NCBI RefSeq assembly: GCF_024347435.1
Contig: NZ_AP025481.1
Span: forward strand, 1,178,001 to 1,242,000
DNA length: 64,000 nucleotides
Reading direction: 5' to 3'
Origin: Vibrio cyclitrophicus
Lineage (GTDB): Bacteria > Pseudomonadota > Gammaproteobacteria > Enterobacterales > Vibrionaceae
The position numbers and the translations under genes are program-made. The notes beneath the pieces are model-generated. The model did not search any database and had not been told where the DNA came from. It saw only the letters and a program-made list of their open reading frames with translations. The first letter of the stretch is position 1. Every line of letters starts with the position of its first letter. Below, piece by piece: positions 45,170 to 56,115 of this stretch.

Positions 45170-45202
45170 CTCAAAAAAAGCCGCGCTATAAAGCGCGGCA
45201 CC
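45170..45202 (-). terminator. Rho-independent terminator of the malate synthase gene
   Basis: On the minus strand GCCGCGCTTTATAGCGCGGC forms a tight stem followed by seven T residues, about 130 bases past the stop at 45334. Confidence 0.88.
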
Positions 45203-45333
45203 TTGGGCTCGGTTTAAATGGGTGTTTCTTTTCTTAGTGGTTTTATTATTTAGTGACGTTGTTATTTAGCTACTCCGTAACACAGTTACGTTACTTTGCT
45301 ATTTTGTTCTGTGGCCTATTTAGCAACCTTGTT

Positions 45334-47517
45334 TTATGCAAGTGCTTTTAACTTCAATCGCATCGCATGTAGCACTGGCTCTGTGTAACCACTTGGTTGG
45401 GCGCAACCTTCGAATACCAACTGACAAGCTGCTGAAAATGCAATGCTGTTTTCAAAGTTAGGAGCCATATTACGGTAGCTAGGGTCGCCAGCGTTTTGCT
45501 CATCAACCACTGCTGCCATACGCTTCATAGTTTTCATTACTTGGGCTTCATCGCAAATACCGTGACGTAACCAGTTAGCGATGTGTTGGCTTGAAATACG
45601 CAATGTTGCGCGATCTTCCATCAAACCTACATCGTTAATATCAGGTACTTTAGAGCACCCTACGCCTTGGTCAATCCAACGAACCACGTAACCTAGAATA
45701 CCTTGCGTGTTGTTATCCAATTCGTTTTGGATATCTTGAGCTGTTAGCTTTTGATTACCTAATAGCGGAATAGTAAGGATATCGTCTACATTGGCTCTCA
45801 CTCGCTCACGAAGCTCTTTCTGGCGGCTTGGTACACTCACTTTGTGATAGTGCAGAGCATGCAAAGTCGCAGCAGTTGGAGAAGGTACCCAAGCCGTATT
45901 CGCGCCAGCTTGTGGGTGTCCGATTTTCGCGTCCATCATCTTCGCCATATTATCTGGCTCTGGCCACATACCTTTACCGATTTGAGCTTTACCTTGCAGG
46001 CCACAAGCTAGGCCAAGATCAACGTTTTGATCTTCGTATGCGCCAATCCAAGTCATGGTTTTCAGCTGTGTTTTAGGCGCAAATGGCCCAGCTTCCATAC
46101 TCGTGTGAATCTCATCACCCGTTCGGTCTAAGAAACCGGTATTAATGAACACAACACGATCTTTAGCCGCACGAATACATTCTTTCAGGTTGACCGAAGT
46201 ACGACGCTCTTCATCCATAATGCCAACTTTGATGGTGTAGCGGTCTAAACCTAAAGCATCTTCAATGCGACCAAACAACTCATTGGTAAACGCCACTTCT
46301 TCAGGGCCATGCATCTTAGGTTTTACAATGTTGATACTGTTTGCGGTCGAGTTTTGGTAAGCGCTATTGCCTTTTAAATCATGTATCGCGATTAGCGAGG
46401 TGATCATACCATCCATAATGCCTTCAGGTACTTCATTACCTTCGGCGTCAATGATCGCAGGGTTGGTCATTAGGTGACCCACGTTACGTATAAATAACAT
46501 GCTGCGGCCTTTGAGCGAGATCTCACCGCCAGTGACACTGGTGTATTGGCGATCTGGATTCAAACTACGAACGATGGTTTTGCCGTTTTTCTCTAGCGAC
46601 TCTTTCAGGTCACCTTTCATCAAACCTAACCAGTTGCTATAGGCAAGCGCTTTATCTTCACCATCAACCGCAGCAACCGAGTCTTCACAATCCATAATGG
46701 TCGTCAAGGCAGCTTCGACTAATACATCTTTAATACCAGCAACATCAACGCTACCAATCGGTGCGCTCGGGTCAATTTGAATTTCGATATGCAGATTATT
46801 GTGTTTAAGCAGAATGCACGAAGGGGAACTTGCGTCACCTTGATAGCCAATGAACTGGTCGCTATCAATTAGAGTGACTTCCTCACCGTTATCCAGTGTC
46901 GCTATCAACTTATTACCGATACTAGCGTTACTGATGCTGTATTTGGTTACGTCTTTATGAGAAACGCCATTTAGTGGCGCAGCATCATCAAGGAACTCAC
47001 GAGCATAAGTCACGACTTTAGCGCCACGCACAGGGTTAAAGCTTCCACCTTTTTCCGCGCCGTCACTTTCGCTGATCACATCGGTGCCGTAGAGCGCATC
47101 ATATAAGCTGCCCCAACGCGCGTTGGCTGCGTTAAGTGCAAAACGTGCGTTCATAATTGGCACTACAAGCTGTGGCCCTGCCTGGGTGGCGATTTCTGGT
47201 TCGACATTCGCTGTTGTCACTTGAAAATCATCGCCTTCAGGGACTAGGTAGCCAATCTGTTGTAAGAACTGTTTGTACTCTGCCGCATCTAGCGTTTGTC
47301 CAGCACGCTCTTGGTGCCAAACATCAATTTGGTGTTGAAGGTCTTCACGCTTAATAAGCAACGCGCGGTTTTTTGGAGCCAAGTCAGCAAGGATGGCTGC
47401 AAAAGATTGCCAAAAGTCCTCGGCGATAATGCCCGTTCCAGGAATGATCTGCTCATTAATTAATTGGTAGAGGGTGCTATCAATGTTCAAGCTTCCCTGT
47501 TGAATACGACTGCTCAT
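45334..47517 (-). CDS. glcB: Malate synthase G
   Basis: Condenses glyoxylate with acetyl-CoA to malate, the second step of the glyoxylate shunt. The 727-residue length is that of the monomeric G isoform. Domains in order: N-terminal helical clasp, TIM barrel with inserted alpha/beta domain (about residues 170-335), catalytic Arg in [13 protein letters not shown], Glu in [15 protein letters not shown], and C-terminal helical plug with [23 protein letters not shown]. It is transcribed toward the taurine cluster and separated from isocitrate lyase by a LysR gene, as in V. cholerae. Confidence 0.95.
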   Translation of the reverse strand: MSSRIQQGSLNIDSTLYQLINEQIIPGTGIIAEDFWQSFAAILADLAPKNRALLIKREDLQHQIDVWHQERAGQTLDAAEYKQFLQQIGYLVPEGDDFQVTTANVEPEIATQAGPQLVVPIMNARFALNAANARWGSLYDALYGTDVISESDGAEKGGSFNPVRGAKVVTYAREFLDDAAPLNGVSHKDVTKYSISNASIGNKLIATLDNGEEVTLIDSDQFIGYQGDASSPSCILLKHNNLHIEIQIDPSAPIGSVDVAGIKDVLVEAALTTIMDCEDSVAAVDGEDKALAYSNWLGLMKGDLKESLEKNGKTIVRSLNPDRQYTSVTGGEISLKGRSMLFIRNVGHLMTNPAIIDAEGNEVPEGIMDGMITSLIAIHDLKGNSAYQNSTANSINIVKPKMHGPEEVAFTNELFGRIEDALGLDRYTIKVGIMDEERRTSVNLKECIRAAKDRVVFINTGFLDRTGDEIHTSMEAGPFAPKTQLKTMTWIGAYEDQNVDLGLACGLQGKAQIGKGMWPEPDNMAKMMDAKIGHPQAGANTAWVPSPTAATLHALHYHKVSVPSRQKELRERVRANVDDILTIPLLGNQKLTAQDIQNELDNNTQGILGYVVRWIDQGVGCSKVPDINDVGLMEDRATLRISSQHIANWLRHGICDEAQVMKTMKRMAAVVDEQNAGDPSYRNMAPNFENSIAFSAACQLVFEGCAQPSGYTEPVLHAMRLKLKALA

Positions 47518-47691
47518 AAAATCTCTCTCAAATTAACTGATGACTACTCAATAGATTTACGTAACTGGCTTAAGTTTACTTTACTAGCTCACATTTATGT
47601 TACTAACTTAAACTTACTTAACGGACATGAATTTAGCTAATTTATGCCACTTATACCGGATATTCATAAAAAAAATACCCTACAAGCTGTG

Positions 47692-48645
47692 TTATCCCGT
47701 CACTCCACTCTCTATCTCGTTGGCAACACTTTTAATTAAGCGGCGCATCCATTGGTGGTCGGGATTGGTTTGCAATAATGGACTCCACGCCATTTTTACC
47801 TCAAAGGGCTCAATCGCAAATGGCGCAGGTTTGATCAACAACCTAGGATTATTGCGCTGCAATTGTGCAGCTTTGGTTGGAATGGTAAGAATCAAATTTT
47901 TCTGTTGAGCGAACAAAATCGCCGACAAGTAGTGTCGAGTAAACACCGTAATATTTCGTGTTTTACCAATACGCATTAGTGCTTCATCTATCCAACCCAG
48001 CTTTTGTGCTTCACTCGGATTGATCCCGACTCCGGTTCCCATTCCGGTTTTACTCACCCAAATATGTTGTGCCTTTAAATAAGACAAAATATCAAAGTTG
48101 TCGGCTATTGGATTGTCACAGCTAAATAAGCAAGAAAACCCGTCGTGCCAAAGGCTCATCTGGTGAAACGACTGTGGAATATCGTCAAAACGATTGATAA
48201 TAATATCAACAGTTCCTTGCTCTACATCCTGATAACTCACGTCACTTGGCGTCATGATATCCAGTCGTATTTTCGGCGCGATCTCACTCAACTTTTTTAG
48301 CAATGGTTGAATGATGGTCGATTCAGCATAATCACTCGCCATAATACGAAACACACGTTCACTGTCTTCCGCACTAAACTCAGTGGTCGGTTGTAGCGTC
48401 TTCTCTACATTGGCCAGTATGTTGCGAATCAGCGGCTGTAATTTGTGCGCTCGCTCGGTAGGAACCATTCCTTCACTTGTTCTCACCAGCAGTGGGTCTT
48501 CAAATAAATCCCTCAGTCGGCGCAGTCCATTACTCATGGCTGGTTGAGTAATTCCTAGCTGATTTGCCGCACGAGTTACGTTTCTTTCACGTAACAACAT
48601 GTCTAAATACACAAGTAAATTAAGGTCTATACGAGCAATATTCAT
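47692..48645 (-). CDS. LysR-family transcriptional regulator
   Basis: A 317-residue LysR protein. The N-terminal HTH is LNLLVYLDMLLRERNVTRAANQLGI, then TQPAMSNGLRRLRDLFEDPLLVR, in the NodD/LeuO-like subgroup. The effector domain starts near residue 92. It lies between malate synthase (same strand, 174 bases downstream) and isocitrate lyase (divergent), so control of the glyoxylate shunt is the natural guess. The divergent 130-base gap 48646-48775 is AT-rich and could hold its operator. Confidence 0.9.
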   Translation of the reverse strand: MNIARIDLNLLVYLDMLLRERNVTRAANQLGITQPAMSNGLRRLRDLFEDPLLVRTSEGMVPTERAHKLQPLIRNILANVEKTLQPTTEFSAEDSERVFRIMASDYAESTIIQPLLKKLSEIAPKIRLDIMTPSDVSYQDVEQGTVDIIINRFDDIPQSFHQMSLWHDGFSCLFSCDNPIADNFDILSYLKAQHIWVSKTGMGTGVGINPSEAQKLGWIDEALMRIGKTRNITVFTRHYLSAILFAQQKNLILTIPTKAAQLQRNNPRLLIKPAPFAIEPFEVKMAWSPLLQTNPDHQWMRRLIKSVANEIESGVTG

Positions 48646-48775
48646 AAGAAAAATACCGAATATAATAACTATAAATTAACAAAATTATCACATGCATGGT
48701 TATTCTTTGTCCATAGCAAAGTTTTAATCCAAGCCAATTTGGCTACCATACCCCACGTGAAACTAAGGAATAGTT

Positions 48776-50374
48776 ATGTCGCAAATTACACAAGATATCG
48801 AAATGATAGAAGTTGCAAAAAGCGCTGCAGGTGCACCATGGGATGCAATTAACCCTGAATCTGCTGCTCGTATGCGAGCTCAAAACAAATTCAAAACAGG
48901 TCTGGATATCGCGCAATACACGGCAGATATCATGCGTGCGGATATGGCGGCTTACGACGAAGACAGCTCTCAATACACTCAGTCTTTGGGTTGCTGGCAT
49001 GGTTTCATCGGCCAACAGAAGCTGATCTCTATTAAGAAGCACTTTGATGGCAAGACAGACCGTCGTTACCTATACCTTTCAGGTTGGATGGTAGCAGCAC
49101 TTCGCTCTGACTTCGGTCCACTTCCTGACCAATCAATGCATGAGAAAACGTCGGTTGCAGGTCTAGTAGAAGAGCTATATACCTTCCTACGCCAAGCTGA
49201 TGCACGTGAGTTGGGCGGGTTATTCCGTCAACTAGACGCAGCACGTGAAGCCGGCGATGTTAATCAACAGGATCTTATCCAAGACAAAATCGACAACCAC
49301 GTGACACACGTAGTACCAATCATTGCCGATATCGATGCTGGTTTCGGTAACGCAGAAGCAACTTACCTAATGGCTAAGCAGATGATTGAAGCCGGTGCGT
49401 GTTGTCTACAAATCGAAAACCAAGTAGCTGATGAGAAACAGTGTGGACACCAAGACGGAAAAGTAACGGTTCCACACGCTGACTTCCACGCGAAACTTCG
49501 CGCACTTCGTTACGCATTCCTTGAGCTGGGTATCGACAACGGCATCATTGTTGCTCGTACCGATTCACAAGGTGCTGGTCTAACAAAAGAAATCGCAGTA
49601 GTGAAAGAGCCGGGCGACCAAGGTGACATCTACAACTCATATCTAGATGTTGAAGAGATTGATGTTGCTGATATGGCTGAAGGTGATGTTTGCTTCAACC
49701 GCGACGGCAAGCTGGTTCGTCCTAAGCGTCTGCCTTCAGGCTTATACCAATTCCGTGAAGGTACAGGTGAAGACCGTTGTGTATTTGACTGTATTGAAGC
49801 AATCAACGCGGGTGCTGACCTACTTTGGATTGAGACAGAGAAACCACACATTGGTCAAATCAAAGAGATGATGGATGGCGTACGTGAAGTGCATCCTAAC
49901 GCTAAACTGGTATACAACAACTCACCATCATTCAACTGGACGTTAAACTTCCGTCAGCAAGCGTACGATGCAATGGTAGCAGCAGGTAAAGATGTATCAG
50001 CTTACGACCGTGCAAACTTAATGAGTGCGGAATACGACGAAACGGAACTGTCTGCAAGCGCTGACGAGAAGATTCGTACATTCCAAGCGGACGCATCTCG
50101 CGAAGCGGGTATCTTCCACCACTTGATTACTCTGCCGACTTACCACACAGCTGCACTGTCTACCGACAACCTTGCAAAAGAGTACTTCGGTGACCAAGGC
50201 ATGTTGGGCTACGTTGCAAATGTTCAGCGTAAAGAGATTCGCCAAGGTATCGCATGTGTTAAGCACCAAAATATGTCTGGTTCAGATATGGGCGATGACC
50301 ACAAAGAATACTTTGCTGGTGAAAATGCATTGAAAGCAGCAGGTGAAGCGAATACATCAAATCAATTTGATTAA
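48776..50374 (+). CDS. aceA: Isocitrate lyase
   Basis: Cleaves isocitrate to glyoxylate and succinate, the first step of the glyoxylate shunt. The protein is the long, 532-residue form. The catalytic loop is EKQCGHQDGKVTVPHADF with Cys and His as in the family's KKCGH, and the metal site is seen in IIADIDAGFGNAEATYLMAKQMIEAGACCLQIENQ. Together with malate synthase it lets acetyl-CoA, including that formed by Xsc and Pta, serve as carbon source. A hairpin follows the stop. Confidence 0.96.
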   Translation: MSQITQDIEMIEVAKSAAGAPWDAINPESAARMRAQNKFKTGLDIAQYTADIMRADMAAYDEDSSQYTQSLGCWHGFIGQQKLISIKKHFDGKTDRRYLYLSGWMVAALRSDFGPLPDQSMHEKTSVAGLVEELYTFLRQADARELGGLFRQLDAAREAGDVNQQDLIQDKIDNHVTHVVPIIADIDAGFGNAEATYLMAKQMIEAGACCLQIENQVADEKQCGHQDGKVTVPHADFHAKLRALRYAFLELGIDNGIIVARTDSQGAGLTKEIAVVKEPGDQGDIYNSYLDVEEIDVADMAEGDVCFNRDGKLVRPKRLPSGLYQFREGTGEDRCVFDCIEAINAGADLLWIETEKPHIGQIKEMMDGVREVHPNAKLVYNNSPSFNWTLNFRQQAYDAMVAAGKDVSAYDRANLMSAEYDETELSASADEKIRTFQADASREAGIFHHLITLPTYHTAALSTDNLAKEYFGDQGMLGYVANVQRKEIRQGIACVKHQNMSGSDMGDDHKEYFAGENALKAAGEANTSNQFD

Positions 50375-50399
50375 TCGCTAACCGTTTTCCCCAATAAAA

Positions 50400-50447
50400 T
50401 CTCCTCCTTCCCCATTCCCTGTTAGGTTTTCGGAGGGAGGAGGTTTT
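50400..50447 (+). terminator. Hairpin after aceA, possible terminator
   Basis: TCTCCTCCTTCCC (50400-50412) pairs with the GGAGGGAGGAGG run near 50432-50443 with slippage. Only four T residues follow. Confidence 0.5.
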
Positions 50448-50583
50448 GAAATGAAGATTGTATTTATTATAAGCTTCATCTCAAAGCCTCAGATTTGTGT
50501 TCCACACCACGGTTAACTGAACAACTTCTGTTTAAGCTAATTACATTCCCGTTCGTTGACTTTCCTATTTATTGAGAGTGCCT

Positions 50584-51162
50584 ATGACTTCAATTCCTAC
50601 ACACTTACAAGATGCAAAAACACTGCTATCAGAAAATGGTTTCGCGACGGGGGATACTTGGTATCACGGTACATCTTCAGCCTTACTTGCTTCAATCCAA
50701 GGTCAAGGGCTAAAACGCTCTGGCGATAAATCACTCACCGAAGCCGCCTTAAAAACCATGGCGACTATTGGAAACGACTACACAGAATCCGTTCAACCTA
50801 TCTTTCTTACTCAGAGTAAAGAACTCGCGTATTACTGGGCTCAGCAAACGGTTCGAGAACGCACGGTTCGTTTTGCAGGCACAGAACTCCCTGTCGTTTT
50901 AGCAGTGAACCTACCAGAAAAACAACGTCAAAAAGTAAGGCCTGACGTTGGTGCAATGAGCCTACTAATGATGAGTGCTGGAGAGCAGTTCATGGAACAC
51001 TTGGCTCAGATCTATCAAGAGAACAACATTGAAGGCCCAAACATAGAACTACGTAATGCCGATCGTATGGACTACCTCAACAAACTTGGGATGGCATACA
51101 TTGATGAAGACATAAGTCGCGCTTGCGTGAAAGAGTTATCGGAACCCGAACTGGCTAACTAA
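50584..51162 (+). CDS. Protein with ADP-ribosyltransferase-like HGTS motif
   Basis: A 192-residue cytoplasmic protein. The N-terminal half reads TWYHGTSSALLASIQGQGLKR, then PIFLTQSKELAYYWAQQTV. This order (His-Gly-Thr, short helix, GL, then a strand with LT followed by A.YWA) is that of the NAD-binding core of ADP-ribosyltransferase and KptA-like folds. No clear catalytic Glu could be assigned, so activity is uncertain. V. cholerae also has a hypothetical gene after aceA. The ATG at 50584 has GAGAG upstream. A palindrome and a terminator follow. Confidence 0.6.
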   Translation: MTSIPTHLQDAKTLLSENGFATGDTWYHGTSSALLASIQGQGLKRSGDKSLTEAALKTMATIGNDYTESVQPIFLTQSKELAYYWAQQTVRERTVRFAGTELPVVLAVNLPEKQRQKVRPDVGAMSLLMMSAGEQFMEHLAQIYQENNIEGPNIELRNADRMDYLNKLGMAYIDEDISRACVKELSEPELAN

Positions 51163-51183
51163 TATAGCTAGCTAATAACAGCT

Positions 51184-51212
51184 AACTATTAACTACTAGC
51201 TAGTTAATAGTT
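51184..51212. repeat. Perfect 12-bp inverted repeat
   Basis: AACTATTAACTA, a five-base loop CTAGC, then TAGTTAATAGTT, just after the stop at 51162 and before the terminator. Neighbouring AGCTAGCTAA sequence extends the self-complementary region. Confidence 0.6.
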
Positions 51213-51242
51213 AATAACGTTTAAACCGCTCCTACTGACATT

Positions 51243-51273
51243 AAAAATGGCTCCGTTGAGAGCCATTTTTTTA
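51243..51273 (+). terminator. Rho-independent terminator
   Basis: The stem AAAAATGGCTC/GAGCCATTTTT has a six-base loop and a T-run. It lies 80 bases past the ADP-ribosyltransferase-like gene. Confidence 0.9.
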
Positions 51274-51326
51274 ACCACTTGTTGAGCTGTGCAACCCAAC
51301 TTAACAGCCGAATTTGTTAAACTTGT

Positions 51327-51701
51327 TTATTGGCACAAACGGCCTTGTTGCGCGACTTCCATCATCTCGATATCACCTTGTAACGAACGATAGACGATAG
51401 TATTCCATACCTCACCATTATCCATTTCAAACTCAATAGCATAGTTCAAGCCAGCAACGACCTGAGTACGAACACTCAGAATTTGTTTGAGCTCAGCTGC
51501 AGTGTTCATTTGACCAAGAACTGCGTCTAAAGCTTGCTCTGCCTGAGGCGTGATATCACTTTTCGACCAACCACCGGTAAGGTTTTGAGTGCTACAGATT
51601 GGATTCGTATTCTCTTGTGATTGGTTCATAGCTTCTCCCTTCTGACTGCACCCAGCCAAAACCACAACGCCTACCAAAGTAACCAGTAATGTTTTTTTCA
51701 T
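51327..51701 (-). CDS. Cystatin-like lipoprotein
   Basis: A 124-residue lipoprotein: the signal ends in the lipobox LAGC with C18 as the lipidated residue. The mature part contains QVVAG at residues 80-84, identical to the papain-binding loop of cystatins, preceded by a helix (EQALDAVLGQMNT) and a Gly-Gly near residue 43, as in the cystatin fold. The strand NYAIEFEMDNGEVW follows. It may inhibit cysteine proteases or simply share the fold. It is on the same strand as the collagenase, 297 bases downstream of it and past the collagenase terminator. Confidence 0.7.
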   Translation of the reverse strand: MKKTLLVTLVGVVVLAGCSQKGEAMNQSQENTNPICSTQNLTGGWSKSDITPQAEQALDAVLGQMNTAAELKQILSVRTQVVAGLNYAIEFEMDNGEVWNTIVYRSLQGDIEMMEVAQQGRLCQ

Positions 51702-51839
51702 AAACCCTCTCTAATAGGTCAAGCCTCTAGTAACAAGCAATTACTCGCAACAATGTTTCATATGCTGTCAAGATTAAACCTCAAATGTCATCACTTCATC
51801 AGAAATTACGGTGTACCAAACCCATAATCACAGAGCAGT

Positions 51840-51882
51840 GTCAAAAAACAAAGCCGGACATTTATGCCCGACTTTTTGTTCT
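51840..51882 (-). terminator. Rho-independent terminator of the collagenase gene
   Basis: On the minus strand GTCGGGCAT pairs with ATGTCCGGC around a two-base loop. TTTGTTTTTTG follows. Confidence 0.8.
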
Positions 51883-51998
51883 GCTATTGAGCTTATATTT
51901 AGACCATTTAGGTAGGGGGACGTTTTCGTCATTTCTAGTTGGGCTGATGCCCTTTTATTAATACTATTGACTTAATGCGTCTTATTGGTGCTCTCTAC

Positions 51999-54440
51999 TT
52001 AGTGAACGTACACCAACATCTCAACATCATCCCCTTCTAAGTCTGCGCTGAGTAAGAAATGCAAATAACCCACCTCGCTCACCGGAATTTGCAGATATTC
52101 ATTACTACCTGTGTAGTTCGACGTATACTCGTATTTCCCTGCGGTTGGCCAATATGAGCGACTAGCAAACAGATCGACATTACCGGTATCTGATTGAGTC
52201 GCTTTTTTATCCGTTAACCACACTCGCACCTCCTGCACACCTCCAGGAACATACACCGCAGCATAGCGGCGTTGATGAACAGTAATTATTTGTGGCTGAC
52301 CTGACTCGAAGATTATTGGTGTTAAATCATCTTGTTCTTGGGCTGGTGGTGGTAGCGTTTCTGTTTCTAACGATGCCAACAGTTTCACGTCATTGAAATC
52401 GGTGCGCCCTGCGATACTCATGTAGTAACGACCTGTTTGGATGTAACCCGACGCTTCTGGCTCAAACGTCACAACTTCATTACTGCCGTTACCGTATTGG
52501 CTGAACTCGAAATCATAATAATGCGCCTCTTTGTTGTAACTCATATAAAGGTCTGCATCACTTTGACCCAGAGCACTACCTTCAATCGAAACCTCAAAAT
52601 GCGTGGTGTTCTCTGGTACATCGACGTAGAACAACTGCTCACTGTACGCCTCGCCGCTCAACACCACACCTTGGTTTGCTGCAAGCACTATGGCTTGGTC
52701 TGTTGGATTTGTAGGATCAGTCGGTTCTGTGGGATCAGTCGGCTTTGTTGGTTCACTTGAAACAGTGTCTAGCCAACGCTCAAACTCACCATTGTATTGC
52801 AGCCCAAGCACTTTCACTTGTTGTGCCCATTCTGAAAATTTGCCAGCACGAGACAGTGCCAATAAGCTTTGTACCTCTTGAGGATGTTCTTCTATCATAA
52901 AGCGCACCGCCAAGTAGCCCCATCGGTAGATACGGTTAGAATCATGGGAGTAAGTGGTCGCAAGCACATCCGACAAACTCATCTTCCCGCTACGAATCAA
53001 ACCAACAGCGGCATCGTAACCTTGCTTGTAATGCATGAACTCAGCAAAACCTTCTAGCCACCACACAACGTAACCATGTGCCAAGTTGTCGTTAAACGAC
53101 CCGTATTGGTTAAAGCGCGCATCGAGATAGTGAGTGTACTCATGCTCTAAATTGAAAATTGAAAGGTCATCGCCGTTAGCGTAACGGTAAGCTACAAAGC
53201 GAGCGACGTTACCCACTTCTGATGGGTTTCCTTCTAAGTACTGACCACCGTTGTCTGTGGTGTTTCCAAACAAGAATGCAGAGTAATCAGTGTAGCTACC
53301 TTTACTGCCAAACACCGCGACTTCAACTCGCTCGTTATTATCGTCGGCGACAGGTTGTTGACCTGTGTTCGCTATTTGATGGAAGTCCGCCTCTTTCCCC
53401 GCGAGTACATCACACGCTTCTTGTGATTGTGCTTGCGTTAAATCTTGAGAACGAATAATCGCAGGTCCTTGGCACTCATGACGATTGGGAAGTACACGCA
53501 TTGATAAATCACGCTTTGCTTGCTCTAAATCCAATCCATTCAAGCCGTCTGGCGCGTAATACCCCATCATCTCAACCGCCGCTAACCAAAGCTTGTCATG
53601 CTCACTACCAAGTGGGTTTTGTACCATCACTTGCTGCATAAAACGCAGCGCTTTGTCTTTCGTTGATTTATCTGGGCTTGCCAGCAAACGACCGGTTTCA
53701 CGCACGGCGTTATAAACAAGGAAGCTCGCATCAGTATCTAAAGCCCACGTGTTATCACGAGCGAATACCGCCAACGTATCGATGTGCTGGGTATGGCTCG
53801 CCATGTAATCGTAGAAGTCATCTCTAGCTGCGTGCCCTGCCATTGCTCGAAACAGGTTGTTTAACCCGTCGACCCATTGTGAGTCTTGCGCCGTTTCTTG
53901 ATTAAAGTGACGTAATGCCGCAAGTTGAGCATCCATTGTTAGTGGCAATTGCTTAACGTTATCGACCATTAACGTCAGGCTCTTCATTGCCCCGACTTGT
54001 TCGCGACCTTGGTCTAATGCATTTGTATTCGCAAGAAAAGCATTGGTCGATTGAGCAAAACGTTGACTCAAGGCTTTAGAGAAATCTTCAGCTTGCGCGT
54101 TATAGCGAACGTAATAAGCGGCACGAACAAACTCACCAAGGTTTTCGATTTTACGGGCTTGTTGTTCTTCCCCTCGATAGCCGGCAACTTCCAAGCTCAG
54201 CGCGATTTGAATGCGGCTAAGACTCGCTTCACTATAAATATTATTTAATGCATTTTCCGGTGCAGAGAACCAAGATCCATAGCACCTATTATTTGCAGCA
54301 GAGACAGAAAGAGCAAGATCAGCGGCCTGTTGAAGATCAATGACATCACATTGATGTTCGGCAAAAGAGAAGCTGGAAACACTGGCAAGGATGCAAGCGA
54401 TCGCCAAACGATGACGCGGGAATAAACGGGTATGAGACAT
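51999..54440 (-). CDS. Secreted collagenase, peptidase family M9 (Vibrio type)
   Basis: A secreted zinc protease that would degrade collagen outside the cell. Domains: signal peptide (about 1-27, ending FSFAEH), helical activator region (about 30-350), and a catalytic domain with HEYTH at residues 433-437 and the third ligand Glu in [13 protein letters not shown] Pro/Thr linker (about 561-582, repeated PTDPTEP units) leads to two pre-peptidase C-terminal-like beta domains (about 585-690 and 705-813). The 813-residue length fits Vibrio M9A enzymes with extra C-terminal domains. It is divergent from luxM, with which it shares a 439-base intergenic region. Confidence 0.93.
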   Translation of the reverse strand: MSHTRLFPRHRLAIACILASVSSFSFAEHQCDVIDLQQAADLALSVSAANNRCYGSWFSAPENALNNIYSEASLSRIQIALSLEVAGYRGEEQQARKIENLGEFVRAAYYVRYNAQAEDFSKALSQRFAQSTNAFLANTNALDQGREQVGAMKSLTLMVDNVKQLPLTMDAQLAALRHFNQETAQDSQWVDGLNNLFRAMAGHAARDDFYDYMASHTQHIDTLAVFARDNTWALDTDASFLVYNAVRETGRLLASPDKSTKDKALRFMQQVMVQNPLGSEHDKLWLAAVEMMGYYAPDGLNGLDLEQAKRDLSMRVLPNRHECQGPAIIRSQDLTQAQSQEACDVLAGKEADFHQIANTGQQPVADDNNERVEVAVFGSKGSYTDYSAFLFGNTTDNGGQYLEGNPSEVGNVARFVAYRYANGDDLSIFNLEHEYTHYLDARFNQYGSFNDNLAHGYVVWWLEGFAEFMHYKQGYDAAVGLIRSGKMSLSDVLATTYSHDSNRIYRWGYLAVRFMIEEHPQEVQSLLALSRAGKFSEWAQQVKVLGLQYNGEFERWLDTVSSEPTKPTDPTEPTDPTNPTDQAIVLAANQGVVLSGEAYSEQLFYVDVPENTTHFEVSIEGSALGQSDADLYMSYNKEAHYYDFEFSQYGNGSNEVVTFEPEASGYIQTGRYYMSIAGRTDFNDVKLLASLETETLPPPAQEQDDLTPIIFESGQPQIITVHQRRYAAVYVPGGVQEVRVWLTDKKATQSDTGNVDLFASRSYWPTAGKYEYTSNYTGSNEYLQIPVSEVGYLHFLLSADLEGDDVEMLVYVH

Positions 54441-54696
54441 ACTACACTCATTAGTTAATTATATATTTTGGCTCGCCGTTATATTCCTTGCGATTATCAA
54501 GGTGAATCTAGTTGCTTATGATTTATGAGATTGGTTCAAAAAATAGATATTTTTCATAATTTTATAAATTTAAAAGCTTATGCTCACCTGATTAGATCAT
54601 ATTAAAACTACAACTAACACATACAAACTGTTGATAGTAAGACAGTCTATTTTCATGTTAATTAAATCAGATATGATAAAGCTATATTGTTAAGGA

Positions 54697-54817
54697 CGAG
54701 CACAAGTAGTAAACTTGCGCCCAATTGTGCAACATGTTTTATACAGTGCGAGCACAGGTAAAGTCACTATTACCCTGTTAGTGGCGTACCACATATCAAT
54801 ACTAAAATTAGTGCTCG
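54697..54817. promoter_or_regulatory. Three CGAGCAC motifs upstream of luxM
   Basis: CGAGCAC occurs at 54697-54703 and 54749-54755, and inverted (GTGCTCG) at 54811-54817. GCACAA and its inverse TTGTGC also form an inverted repeat across 54700-54730. The 439-base gap (54441-54879) is otherwise AT-rich and shows nothing else recognised. Confidence 0.4.
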
Positions 54818-54879
54818 TAAATCATGACTCGTGCAGACCAAATAATAACTATTATATAAACCTAGGCTAAGTTAACTCC

Positions 54880-56115
54880 ATGAAATTAAAGTTGTCTTTA
54901 GACTCACTGTTGGCTAGCAGTCTGCCTATCGAAAAGAAACAGCGAACGCTGATCGAGATCATGCTCAACGCCTATCTGCCTCAAGAACGTACTGTGCTTT
55001 TCCAAACCATTACAGACTATCGCAGAAGCCAATTAGAATCGCTCTTCCCTAAACATCAAAACAAAAGCTTATCTGTATTATTTGAATTGATGAGCTACCG
55101 CGATCTCCTACAACGATATCCAAACACTTTGTCGATAGAAATGGCTTCGCTGGAAGCCATCGTTGGCCACTGTTATAAGCATTGGTTAGATTTTTGGTGT
55201 GAATGTGAAATTGCCTGGATAAAAGCAAAGGCACCCATCGATGTGAACGAGACACTTCATGTAGAACTACCTATCAAAGACAGTGCTTATTACGGTGCAA
55301 TTATTGAACAGATAGAAGCTTCTTCACTTGTGGTACAAATACCCAGCCACCCTCAAGCCATGCCAATCTGTGATGCCATTGCTTTATGCAACCTTGAGGT
55401 TTTCATCAAAGGTGAGAAATGGTTTGAAATGTTACCTTTACTGCACCTATCACAAACAGGTAAACACTTTGTCTTACTCAAACATCCAACTGGTGAAGTA
55501 CACACTACGCTGGTCTCATCTGCCTTAATTCAAGATTGGTCGAAGAATGAAACATGGCTAAGTTACGCGCCACCATTTAGCAATGAACAATGGCAATACT
55601 GTTTACCTAAGCAGGGTTACGATGATTTAGCAGGATTACAACTTTTCACACCACCAAAACTGCCGAAATGTCATTCTCTCGTAGAATTTGATAATCACTT
55701 CCAGTTACAATTGTCTGACAAAAACGCTGTGTGTGAAGTGTTGCGCTTGACAGTAAGTGGCAATACTCAACAAAAACTCTATTTTCTCTACCTTGCTCAG
55801 AAAGAATTGATGAATGCCTTACATCAAATAGAGTACAAAGTCGGCTTCACTATTATCGAGCAACCTTTCATGCTCCAATTTTATCAAGCTACCGATCCCA
55901 AAGCGTATTTCCATTCTGGATATTGCGAGTTGAATGACGACGGTACAACCATTTATCGTGGGTTCTGGAATTTCGAAGTGATGACCAAAGTATTCAATAA
56001 CACCGATTTTCGTCGCTACAAGCGCACAGTGCGGGACAATAGAAAGCTCAGTTCTATAGAAAAAGTAAGCTCAGTAGATAAATCCAGTTCAGTAAAAAGA
56101 GATGAACATGTTTGA
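54880..56115 (+). CDS. luxM: Acyl-homoserine-lactone synthase, LuxM/AinS family
   Basis: Predicted to make an N-acyl homoserine lactone autoinducer from SAM and an acyl donor. The 411-residue length, lack of signal peptide and lack of resemblance to LuxI fit the Vibrio LuxM/AinS/VanM family. Its stop overlaps the start of a LuxN-type receptor kinase by 14 bases, the arrangement of luxMN, ainSR and vanMN. A Ser/Lys/Asp-rich tail of about 20 residues closes the protein. Family assignment leans on length and this linkage as much as on recalled sequence. No good ribosome site was seen at 54880. Confidence 0.82.
   Translation: MKLKLSLDSLLASSLPIEKKQRTLIEIMLNAYLPQERTVLFQTITDYRRSQLESLFPKHQNKSLSVLFELMSYRDLLQRYPNTLSIEMASLEAIVGHCYKHWLDFWCECEIAWIKAKAPIDVNETLHVELPIKDSAYYGAIIEQIEASSLVVQIPSHPQAMPICDAIALCNLEVFIKGEKWFEMLPLLHLSQTGKHFVLLKHPTGEVHTTLVSSALIQDWSKNETWLSYAPPFSNEQWQYCLPKQGYDDLAGLQLFTPPKLPKCHSLVEFDNHFQLQLSDKNAVCEVLRLTVSGNTQQKLYFLYLAQKELMNALHQIEYKVGFTIIEQPFMLQFYQATDPKAYFHSGYCELNDDGTTIYRGFWNFEVMTKVFNNTDFRRYKRTVRDNRKLSSIEKVSSVDKSSSVKRDEHV

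Noticed and set aside
54697..54817. LuxR-type lux box upstream of luxM
   Set aside because: The repeats do not match a 20-bp lux box, and LuxM/LuxN systems signal through a phosphorelay rather than a LuxR-AHL activator at this promoter.
54441..54879. Qrr-type small RNA gene near luxM
   Set aside because: No conserved Qrr core sequence, sigma-54 promoter pattern or terminator was found in the gap.
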